The notes under the pieces were generated by a model. The model saw only the letters and a list, made by a program, of their open reading frames with translations, was not told the DNA's origin and did no database searches. A DNA stretch of 64,000 nt from an uncultured Eubacteriales bacterium (GTDB taxonomy: Bacteria > Bacillota > Clostridia > Oscillospirales > Oscillospiraceae), in NCBI GenBank assembly GCA_900317905.1, contig ONIN01000008.1, forward strand, positions 1-64,000. Reading direction: 5' to 3'. Below are positions 18,723 through 25,882 of the stretch, piece after piece. The position numbers and the translations under genes were made by a program. The stretch's first letter is position 1. The number at the start of each line of letters is the position of its first letter.

Positions 18723-19003
18723 CCTCTAAGATTATACAGAAATGATTTGACGACAGCAACACTACATAATCGAAGAGGAGTTATTGGTGACAAGAAGACG
18801 AGCGTGAATTAAGCAACGCACTAAAACAGAACGCTGACCTGTTTTACAGGTGGCGGGGCTATAGATGAGATGAAATGATTTAGTGCCCCTTTCAGGGGTC
18901 AGCAAGTAATAAGCCCCCCTGGGGTCTGAGCACTAGTTCACTAGTGGCTATGATTTTTAATCTTTTCGAGGCTGCACCTTTTGAGACAGCCCCTTATAAT
19001 GAC

Positions 19004-19061
19004 GCTGTTAGCTTGCCCCCTGGTACTACCAGCGGTGAATAAAATAGCTTTGGCAAATTAT
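19004..19061 (+). repeat. palindrome-bearing repeat, copy 2
   Basis: Second copy of the 18661-18722 repeat: CCCCCTGGTACTACCAGCGG, then TGAATAAAATAGCTTTGGCAAA. It ends directly at the 3' end of the small membrane gene on the other strand. Confidence 0.6.
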
Positions 19062-19063
19062 AT

Positions 19064-19294
19064 TTAATCTGAATCCTGTTTTTTCTTTGCTTTTTTATTC
19101 GATGGGCTCCCGATAACCTTTCCTTTTGATATGTTAGATAAGCGGATGGTAAATTGAAAAACTCCAGCAATTCGAACTTCTACGAAAGCTTCACCTGCTC
19201 GAAAGCCTTTTATTACGGCAATTGCAATTGAAATAATAGTAATAACAGCAAAAACAGCGACAATTATTAGTGATAAAACAAGATACTTGTTCAT
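19064..19294 (-). CDS. small membrane protein of the XRE/ImmA cassette
   Basis: 76 residues from ATG 19294 with AAGGAGG 7 bases upstream. One long membrane helix (about 5-27, LVLSLIIVAVFAVITIISIA) is followed by a short beta-like part and a Lys-rich tail (KKAKKKQ). It lies 101 bases downstream of the metallopeptidase gene on the same strand, so it is probably the last gene of that operon. No family is recognised. Confidence 0.68.
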   Translation of the reverse strand: MNKYLVLSLIIVAVFAVITIISIAIAVIKGFRAGEAFVEVRIAGVFQFTIRLSNISKGKVIGSPSNKKAKKKQDSD

Positions 19295-19395
19295 TCGTAA
19301 TCCTCCTTCCGAGCTTGTCCGTAAGTACGCTTTTTTGCGAACATACAGTTTAAAAGAAAAGGCTATAATAAAATATAGCCCCCTCTTTTGTGCGT

Positions 19396-20196
19396 TTAGT
19401 TGGGGAAGTGAATCCCACAAAGTTTATTCATGCGAATTCTAGCCGTTTCTTTGGATACTCCATATTCCTTAGCAATTATCTTAAGAAAATCATTATAATT
19501 CTCACGGTTTTTATTATCGGAAAAATCTGATAATTTAGGCCAAGAAAGACCGTTTTGTGCGAGGAACGTTCGTAAAGACTGCCGTAAAGCAGGGCGTGGA
19601 ACGAGAATTGCAGATGCAAAAGTATCTGCTTGCCATTCTGTCCACTCTACTGGTGATTTAACTTGATGATGAGAGGTGTAGATATGTTGTCTGCGATAAC
19701 TACGACAGGCTCTGTTTTCAGTTGTTCCATAGAAGCGCTGGTGAAGAATCCAATGCCCTAATTCATGTGCTAGAGTAAATCTAAGTCGTGTTTCCATATT
19801 ATTGGACAAAGAATCATCAACAAGAACTGTGCCTTCTCTTACGAGTATTTGATCTTGCTTTAGGGTCTCTTCCACCCTATAGATATCACGTACTCCTTTT
19901 TTAAAAACAGTTTCACCAAGAATTGCACCGTCTGGTTGTAGATTCTGATAATCTAATGTAAGATTGAAATGTGTTTCCATCAAATTCTCTATATCGCATG
20001 GAATTGGGATAGAAAGTGCGTCTGGTATGACGTGTTTAATAATTCTTTCACTTAATTCTTCAATTTGGTAGCGGCACAGTACAGGAACCCCATTGATATG
20101 ACTGTAAGCGCTTTCATTAAAGAAAACCTGACTTTCCACTTTCAATACCTCTCTTCTATTTGCAATATGATAGAGTGAATTTGATACATAGCTCAA
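19396..20196 (-). CDS. ImmA/IrrE-family zinc metallopeptidase
   Basis: Up to 266 residues from TTG 20196. A GTG at 20139 with AGAGAGGT upstream would give 247 and may be the true start. The zinc site is HELGHWILH (144-152 of the long form), and a downstream Glu in EWTEWQADTFASAILVP completes the family pattern. Such peptidases cleave XRE-type repressors encoded next to them and so induce mobile elements or stress genes. The adjacent upstream gene is such a repressor, which supports that role. The C-terminus has a helix-turn-helix-like end (AKEYGVSKETARIRMNKL). Confidence 0.88.
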   Translation of the reverse strand: MSYVSNSLYHIANRREVLKVESQVFFNESAYSHINGVPVLCRYQIEELSERIIKHVIPDALSIPIPCDIENLMETHFNLTLDYQNLQPDGAILGETVFKKGVRDIYRVEETLKQDQILVREGTVLVDDSLSNNMETRLRFTLAHELGHWILHQRFYGTTENRACRSYRRQHIYTSHHQVKSPVEWTEWQADTFASAILVPRPALRQSLRTFLAQNGLSWPKLSDFSDNKNRENYNDFLKIIAKEYGVSKETARIRMNKLCGIHFPN

Positions 20197-20198
20197 GT

Positions 20199-20573
20199 TT
20201 ACTTGGAATGTTTTTTTATTATTGATTGTTCAAAGTCTTCCCATGTTTTAGGCTCTATATTGTGATTCTTTGCAGTTCTTAAAGCACGTCTAACACTAGG
20301 ATCCTGTAAATATTCTGTTAAGTCAGGAGGCGGAATTTGTTCAAATTCACCTGCTAAATCAAATAAAAGGTCCTGCTCAGATGAGTTTAAAGAGAGTGCT
20401 TCACATATATTCCTTAGTTTTTCAATGCTTGGAGGATTACGACGCCCGTTTTCTATATCGGACCAGTATGTGGGAGAAAAATTCATGGTTTCTGCCATTT
20501 TTCGTAATGATAATCCATGCTCCACACGTTTAGCACGAATGAATTCACCAAATGTTAGTTTCTCATTATTCAT
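20199..20573 (-). CDS. XRE-family repressor paired with the metallopeptidase
   Basis: 124 residues; GAGAGGGG lies 5 bases before ATG 20573. The helix-turn-helix is at about 8-65 (FIRAKRVEHGLSLRKMAETMNFSPTYWSDIENG). The C-terminal tail DPSVRRALRTAKNHN may be the cleavage or oligomerisation segment. It is the first gene of the operon, two bases before the metallopeptidase start. Direct repeats next to its own promoter (20624-20647) are the likely binding sites. Confidence 0.9.
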   Translation of the reverse strand: MNNEKLTFGEFIRAKRVEHGLSLRKMAETMNFSPTYWSDIENGRRNPPSIEKLRNICEALSLNSSEQDLLFDLAGEFEQIPPPDLTEYLQDPSVRRALRTAKNHNIEPKTWEDFEQSIIKKHSK

Positions 20574-20623
20574 GTTATCCCCTCTCAGAATGCAAAAAAA
20601 CGCATGTTAGCGCGTCAGCATTG

Positions 20624-20673
20624 TTGCGTACATTCATTGCGTACATTATACTGATAATCTCAAGAAATGTCAA
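20624..20673 (-). promoter_or_regulatory. consensus promoter with tandem operator
   Basis: On the minus strand TTGACA (20668-20673) and TATAAT (20645-20650) are separated by 17 bases. Overlapping the -10 and start region is a perfect direct repeat TTGCGTACATT (plus-strand reading, 20624-20634 and 20637-20647) with a 13-base period. This fits two repressor molecules blocking polymerase. Confidence 0.8.
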
Positions 20674-20851
20674 TACAAAAACTTATTTAGTGCTGTTTTG
20701 ACAAAATATTAATCATGCTAAAGGTTGCAATATAATACAACTGACTTTTTTTATTTCGATGTTTTTCCAATCGAACAAGGCATAAAATGGATAGTTCTAG
20801 TGGGTTGCTGGTTTTTTAGAAGCCAAAACAGGAATGACAGACTGTCTGTTA

Positions 20852-21101
20852 GGGTTCAAAAAGTTGCCTTAAATCTCGTAAATCTTTTTTGTTCGGAATA
20901 GACATATTACTCGAACAATTTAGATCTTGTTCGAAAAGTCCTGATTTTATCAGGGCTTTTTGCATGTCAAGGGGCTGGTTTTTGGTTGTCATGTACATAG
21001 ATTTTTTTGGCCGATTTTGCAGACAATAAGGATTTGAACTCCCGTGAGGTAAACATCATACTTTCAGCAGGTAGTTTTTTTGGAAATCTACCTGCTTTTT
21101 T
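20852..21101 (+). repeat. diverged 250-bp repeat, copy A, ending in a terminator-like hairpin
   Basis: Shares ordered blocks with 27989-28237: GGGTTCAAAAAGTTGCC; then TTTTTTGTTC...AGACAT...ACAATTTAGAT (about 80% identical over 47 bases); and TTGAACT...GTGA near the end. It closes with the hairpin AGCAGGTAG/CTACCTGCT (21066-21096) and a T-run. No protein is encoded. The role is unknown. Confidence 0.6.
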
Positions 21102-21273
21102 CGTTTTAAATACAATCTGAAAAGGAGAAGAAATTTTGATCATTTCGGCAATGCTTGCATACGAAGTAAAATACCTTACGATAGTTTTTCCTTGCACAGA
21201 GCAGAAGCCCTCTGAACAACTACGAGAGTTGGATGCTGCGGCAGACATACACGATATGTGAGTTCATTCATTT

Positions 21274-21522
21274 GTGAAACCGATGGAGTTTTACCGGCTT
21301 GAGCAGCAGAGTCACAATTTGGATGGATTGAATTATTTCGCGAAGCGCATGGACAGTTTATCTGACCGTAAGCTTCGCCAATTTTATGCCGCGATGGAAC
21401 AAGAGAAGTTCTATGATATCCCTGTGCTGATCAAGCAGATCGCCGTTCATACTGATCTCTCCGACGAGGGACAGAGCATATACTGGCCGGAGATCTACCC
21501 CACGGCGGGGAACATGTCGCTG
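21274..21522 (+). pseudogene. fragment of a conjugative-element protein (ArdA/LPD-like)
   Basis: The frame starting MKPMEFYRLEQQSHNLDGLNYFAKRMDSLSDRK resembles the shared N-terminal or central segment of antirestriction and large polyvalent-domain proteins of Clostridia conjugative elements. It loses similarity after about residue 70, where it joins an unrelated VaFE-repeat fragment. It is debris. The family call is tentative. Confidence 0.4.
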
Positions 21523-21528
21523 AGTCGA

Positions 21529-21711
21529 GGGCGAGGTTACGTTGGTCGATGTGGCGCAATACACCAGTCCCCAGCCCGGTCAGGAATATACTGTCACCGG
21601 CACGCTCATGGATAAAGCCACAGGCGAAGCATTCAGCAGAAATGGACATGTAAGCGGAATGCTTGAAAAACCGCCATCGACAAGGCGGACGGCGATCTCG
21701 TTTGGGATATC
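21529..21711 (+). pseudogene. fragment of a VaFE-repeat surface protein
   Basis: The frame reads VDVAQYTSPQPGQEYTVTGT then LMDKATGEAF. This is the hallmark of VaFE-repeat, sortase-anchored surface proteins, for which a single repeat is about 100 residues. Only about 50 residues remain before a stop. It was cut out of a much larger gene. Confidence 0.6.
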
Positions 21712-21720
21712 GTAGACCTT

Positions 21721-22185
21721 ATGAATCTGCTGATTGCGAATCCCAATCGCATTCAGTGTGTACTAGAGGAGCACCAACCGAGTGCGCAGGCGCAGAAGCT
21801 GGAGCGGGAGAATGAGAAGCAACTGGACGCAGCTCATTTAGATAGATATGCCATTCGGAAAATGATTCAAACGATATCTGTTGATATGGTGGAAAACACA
21901 TTCAATGAAAACCATGTTACAGAATTAATGCAGGAGAAGCACCGGCTGGAGCTGGAGCTCGAACACTGCGCCGCCGTCGCCCAAAAGCGGGAATACGCCC
22001 AATCCCGTGTAGATGAAATCGGCACGATCATGGATGCACTGAAAAACCACCCGATGATCTATGGAGATCAGCTCATACGCTAGATCCTGGAGTGCGTCGT
22101 GGCGGAGTCCAAGGAACAGATCAAAGTGGTGTTTCTGGGCGGACTGGAAGTAAGACAAATGATTATATTTCAACTTCTGATTTAA
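21721..22185 (+). pseudogene. C-terminal fragment of a large serine recombinase
   Basis: About 150 residues with a coiled-coil-like part (ELMQEKHRLELELEHCAAVAQKREYAQSRVDEI). After an in-frame TAG at 22081-22083 comes ILECVVAESKEQIKVVFLGG. This order is typical of the end of large serine recombinases from Clostridia integrative elements. The catalytic N-terminus is absent. Confidence 0.6.
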
Positions 22186-22286
22186 ATTTTAAATACCTCG
22201 GAATTTGGGCTAACCATCTTTAGTGAAAGCGTAGGTTGATTCCCAAAAAAGAATTCTGTGATTGCGCACACAACCACAGAATCGTA

Positions 22287-22967
22287 TTACAGTTCCAATT
22301 TTTCAAGATGCTTGAGGTAATTCTTCTTGAACGCGCGTGCGTTTTCAAAGAAATCGGATTCGGATCTAGAAAATCCGCCAGATTCCATTTTCAAAGTCAT
22401 GAGTTTACTGGTGCAGATGAGATCTGCGACCTGAAAAAGTTTATAATCAACGGGAGAGACCTTTCTAAATTCAACATTCAAAAATAGCGCATTGAAAACA
22501 GAGGTTAATATCTTCGTTAACTCGATTTGACCATTATCATAGTAAATGATGATATGATCAAAATGTTCGATATAATCCGCTGCATCCTTTAGTCTGTTGG
22601 AAATAGCTTTGGATAGTTTTGCGGTCAAATCAATGACATTCTCACATTCTGATTTTTTGACGGAGACTGAAATATAATGAATATCCAGTCCTCTGACAAA
22701 ATGGAATAAAGCATTGAATAGGCGCTTGCGATCTTCTGCTAGATCATCTTTATAGATGGATTCCCGGCGAATCAAAGGACCAGTATGTACGGCGTGATCG
22801 AGATAGCCAAGATTGCTCAGGTGTGAATTGAAATTCTTAATGCTCTGCTGAATATCAACTCCTTGGTCGTGTAACACCATGGAAACAATGTAGTACGGCG
22901 CATGAGGTTCAAATTCACCAAAGTCTCCAGATTCGTCGATAAAAACACTCAGAAGTTTTTCCCGCAT
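22287..22967 (-). CDS. DUF3800 domain protein
   Basis: 226 residues from ATG 22967. DUF3800 signature parts are visible: an N-terminal LLSVFIDESGDFG (acidic D-E-S-G-D-F), a central LDIHYISVSVKKSE, a strand HFDHIIIYYDNGQ, and a C-terminal DYKLFQVADLICTSKL. The conserved acidic residues have an RNase H-like layout, so a nuclease role is suspected for the family. The gene is preceded by its own promoter and by a short structured RNA with an intrinsic terminator. This is the arrangement described for DUF3800-associated RNA motifs. It may be a defence or toxin-type system. Confidence 0.85.
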   Translation of the reverse strand: MREKLLSVFIDESGDFGEFEPHAPYYIVSMVLHDQGVDIQQSIKNFNSHLSNLGYLDHAVHTGPLIRRESIYKDDLAEDRKRLFNALFHFVRGLDIHYISVSVKKSECENVIDLTAKLSKAISNRLKDAADYIEHFDHIIIYYDNGQIELTKILTSVFNALFLNVEFRKVSPVDYKLFQVADLICTSKLMTLKMESGGFSRSESDFFENARAFKKNYLKHLEKLEL

Positions 22968-22989
22968 AACTATCTCTTCTTTCGCGGAA

Positions 22990-23066
22990 TAAAAATGGCG
23001 GGGAAATTCCCCGCCGCTCGGTGGACCAGGGTCTTTCGACCAGCCCAATCAGCCAAAACTGATTAC
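22990..23066 (-). ncRNA. candidate DUF3800-associated structured RNA
   Basis: Between the promoter at 23073-23102 and the DUF3800 start the minus-strand transcript has three hairpins in a row. These are AATCAG/CTGATT (23047-23064), GGTC-GAAA-GACC with a GNRA tetraloop (23030-23041), and a GC-rich GGCGGGG/CCCCGCC stem (22997-23015) followed by ATTTTTATT. The last one looks like an intrinsic terminator in the leader of the gene. Families of RNA motifs named after DUF3800 are known upstream of such genes; membership here is inferred from position and structure only. Confidence 0.6.
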
Positions 23067-23072
23067 AAACGA

Positions 23073-23102
23073 ATTGTATCACACAGTATTCGCTGTTGTC
23101 AA
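23073..23102 (-). promoter_or_regulatory. promoter of the DUF3800 RNA and gene
   Basis: On the minus strand, TTGACA, an 18-base spacer and TACAAT, with TG one base upstream of the -10. Predicted transcription starts near 23066, at the 5' side of the first hairpin. Confidence 0.72.
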
Positions 23103-23125
23103 GATTAAGACTGATTATTCTTATT

Positions 23126-23456
23126 ATATGCAGCAAAGAGAATATGATATACAGTCCTGGAGAATATGCCAGGAATAATGATACGGAAGAATATGTAAAG
23201 GGCAATTTTGAGTCAGTAATACGAAATGATTTGATTGCTGAGATCCTCTACTGCAACCAGTCGATTGTATGGTTTGGAAGTGGATTTAAGCGCATCAACA
23301 GTTTGCACAAGGATGTTGAAGTATAGTTTTCCTATGAGAGTGTCGAACTTGGGTTCGAGTTCATCCTATATAGGCTGCAACTTCAAAGTGACATTTCAAG
23401 CGTCACTTTAGATGTCATTTTGAACGGAATCGAAATGGAAGTTCTTGCGCGTTGAA
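23126..23456 (+). pseudogene. C-terminal fragment of an AlbA_2/HATPase_c_4-type ATP-binding protein
   Basis: The frame reads MIYSPGEYARN...NDLIAEILYC...VWFGSGFKRINSLHKD, then a TAG at 23324-23326, then FEFILYRLQ and VTLDVILNGIEMEVLAR in the same frame. This resembles the 'NP.ia.v......e.wGsGi.ri' region of RecG-like putative DNA-binding ATPases. The N-terminal part is gone. Confidence 0.65.
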
Positions 23457-23682
23457 GTAGAAGCCTGATTCTTCAAGGGGTGAGATTTCCAATCAGTATT
23501 TCGAGGATGGTACTTGTTATATTTTAAATCGACATCTTAGCCATTTTGAGATTTGCTCAATTATTAAAGTGAAAATTCAAAATGGTACTGTAATTGTATT
23601 AAAAATGTATATTAGGCTGTCCCTAACTTGCTGGATTCTGACATAATATTAAAGAGATGAAAATATATAGATAAGGGGAAAT

Positions 23683-24501
23683 TTACATCTGTAGTAATTT
23701 GTGAAAAAGTACGCTTCTGTTTTTCCAGAATTTTAGAGAATAAAGGACAGCTGTTTGACATGCGATATGGCTTCCAAAAGCTTTCTGGTTTTGATGAATT
23801 TTGATTAAGATAATGATGATGCTTGCCCAATGGGGTGTATTCAATTGGGACAATAGTATTCCAAGTAGTGGGTGGCAGCACGTTTTTTTAAGCGTATTTC
23901 TTCGGATATACTGACTGTATGCCGTATTGACAAGAAGTGTGTAGAGAATGACGATAATTTGGATGTTTTTTTCATTATTATATGGCCGACTATAAGAGTA
24001 GAATATGCAGCCAATAATTGTGATAACGCGGTACGAGATATTTGACTTCAATATTTTGGGAATTGGTGTCCCACAAAGAAAATCGGTCAAAATTCCGCCT
24101 CCAAGCGCTGTAACTACACCCGAAAACCAAGCAAGACAGGGGGGGAATCCGCTAGTAAGACTGGCCTCAATACCGATGGAGATGAAAGTACCCAATGAAC
24201 TCGCGTCAAAAAAACCTACTAAGCCTTTTGCAGTCCTATTTAAGGGAGCATCTCTATGAATGACGTAATAAATCCCAGCGGAGAGTTCTGCTATAATGAC
24301 ATCTGGAAGACATTCGAAAGTAAGGACCACGGGAATTCTTTGAAGAAGCATGATGTCACGGATGATGCCTCCGCCAAAAGCCATCCAAAATGCGGTAAGA
24401 AGAGAATGGGAGAAGAACTGTTTTTGACGTATAGATTTTTCGGCACCTAGAATACCACAGACCACGACACCTGCGTAATAGATGGATGTAAATAATGACA
24501 T
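23683..24501 (-). CDS. TRIC-type cation channel family protein (UPF0126/YadS-like)
   Basis: 272 residues from ATG 24501 with AGGAGG 9 bases upstream. Membrane helices run through the first 210 residues. Two copies of the UPF0126 glycine-rich motif are present: AFWMAFGGGIIRDIML and FSGVVTALGGGILTDFLCGTPIP, as expected for the duplicated three-helix units. Bacterial members act as trimeric cation channels. The last 60 residues (after about 210) lack the usual hydrophobic pattern and may be out-of-frame sequence after a late frameshift; the family normally ends near 205-220. It is divergent from the GTPase module. Confidence 0.75.
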   Translation of the reverse strand: MSLFTSIYYAGVVVCGILGAEKSIRQKQFFSHSLLTAFWMAFGGGIIRDIMLLQRIPVVLTFECLPDVIIAELSAGIYYVIHRDAPLNRTAKGLVGFFDASSLGTFISIGIEASLTSGFPPCLAWFSGVVTALGGGILTDFLCGTPIPKILKSNISYRVITIIGCIFYSYSRPYNNEKNIQIIVILYTLLVNTAYSQYIRRNTLKKTCCHPLLGILLSQLNTPHWASIIIILIKIHQNQKAFGSHIACQTAVLYSLKFWKNRSVLFHKLLQM

Positions 24502-24691
24502 GGTAGATTGCCTCCTTATTAATCGGATTTTGGCAAAGTGTACCATGGTTTTTTCCGCATTACAAAGAAAGTTCATCCATGTCGCGACAAGGATAAAATT
24601 CTGGAGAATTGAGAAGACACGTCAGGACAAGTTCGGACAAGTAGTTATATTATTTAGAAATAAAAGAGAAAACAGGGTGGAGGAAAAAGAA

Positions 24692-25858
24692 TTGTGCTAT
24701 AGACCTGAACGCGTGTTTATACATAATCTATTTTTATGCTGTGGACGTCATATTGATGATTTTCATTTCGATATCTGCGATAATGTTTCGAGAGATTTTC
24801 GTTTCGAAGTGAAAAAAGTGCAAGGAATGTGCAAAGAAAAAATGGATTCAAACGGTGAGACTCGAATCCTTCCGGCTAGATTATCGAAATATGTGAAAGA
24901 AAGTATAGAAGAAATTCGGCATAGTACGAAGCAGCCAAAAAAGTCTAAGGATTACTGTCTATTTACTCTCCTTTCTAAGGTCCGAAACACTAGGGATTAT
25001 TTGGCAAAACTGGATAATGTTAGCGATTGGAATCGGACATGTGATTCAGATCTTCAGGTGCTTGATCAGTTAGTAAAAGTGTATGATTATTTCGAGAGTT
25101 GTAACGCTGAGCCTATTAGCAAAAAAAGTCTGGAGAGGATTTTTGAAGTTAAAGGTAAAAAATATAATGATAAAAACCAGAAAAAATTTATTTTTTACCT
25201 ATTAGAAAAAATATTCCCTCAAGTGAAAACGCCAACACATAGAAATTTTCTTTCAGAATTAAAGCAGCAAGGCTGGGAGAAATTAGTATTTTCGGATTTG
25301 GAGAGGCCAGATAAGAACTGTATTCTAACAGCTAATACAGAAAGCTTTGAAGAGATCCGCTCTCATTTTGAACAATTGCTGCAATTTTCTGATAACGAAT
25401 ACGAGCAAATCGGGACGCAACTGATTGCGATATTTATGAAATTGGAATCACTGTATAACGAAGGGGCAATTTTTGACACACCTCATACAGAAATGCAAAA
25501 CTTTACGGCAAATCAAACGAAAACTACTAAGTTAGCCGATAACGCTCTAGAGTCGTTAGAGTACGATGGTGCTATATCTTCACATATTTTATACTTTATG
25601 AGTTGGCTCCCTATGCGTGATGAGAATGACCAGAACGAGGAACTAATAAATTCCGTTTCAAATGTAATAGATGTGATACGAGAAGATGTGCTTGCACAGT
25701 TGGGGACAGATATAACATTTGAAGATTTTTATAACAGAGACTACGGCTTGTTTGTTAGAATGGAACACATTAATTTGAGAAGAGCGCTCATTCTCGCTAT
25801 GCATAACGAAGTTTCAATACATTCAAACTTTCATTTATTTTATGGTTTCGCTATATAG
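24692..25858 (+). CDS. uncharacterised partner of the EF-Tu-like GTPase
   Basis: 388 residues. I start at TTG 24692 because GGTGGAGG is 8 bases upstream; the open frame extends further but overlaps the promoter region of the divergent channel gene. The protein is soluble and largely helical, Lys/Glu-rich. It has a Cys/His-containing N-terminus (FIHNLFLCCGRHIDDFHFD), a central EIRSHFEQLLQFSDNEYEQI and a C-terminus ending in FHLFYGFAI. No family is recognised. The next gene starts 24 bases later, so they form an operon. It may be a sensor or effector regulated by the GTPase. Confidence 0.72.
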   Translation: MCYRPERVFIHNLFLCCGRHIDDFHFDICDNVSRDFRFEVKKVQGMCKEKMDSNGETRILPARLSKYVKESIEEIRHSTKQPKKSKDYCLFTLLSKVRNTRDYLAKLDNVSDWNRTCDSDLQVLDQLVKVYDYFESCNAEPISKKSLERIFEVKGKKYNDKNQKKFIFYLLEKIFPQVKTPTHRNFLSELKQQGWEKLVFSDLERPDKNCILTANTESFEEIRSHFEQLLQFSDNEYEQIGTQLIAIFMKLESLYNEGAIFDTPHTEMQNFTANQTKTTKLADNALESLEYDGAISSHILYFMSWLPMRDENDQNEELINSVSNVIDVIREDVLAQLGTDITFEDFYNRDYGLFVRMEHINLRRALILAMHNEVSIHSNFHLFYGFAI

Positions 25859-25882
25859 ACTTGGGGAGGAGGGACACATAAA

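Noticed and set aside
18559..18762. 67-codon minus-strand frame in the palindrome-rich gap
   Set aside because: It runs through the repeat unit and the probable insertion-sequence end; no ribosome site or family.
20698..20736. TTGACA and TATAAT upstream of repeat A
   Set aside because: The spacer is 27 bases, too long for a promoter, and no gene follows.
22236..22487. 83-codon plus-strand frame
   Set aside because: It lies opposite the 3' end of the DUF3800 gene.
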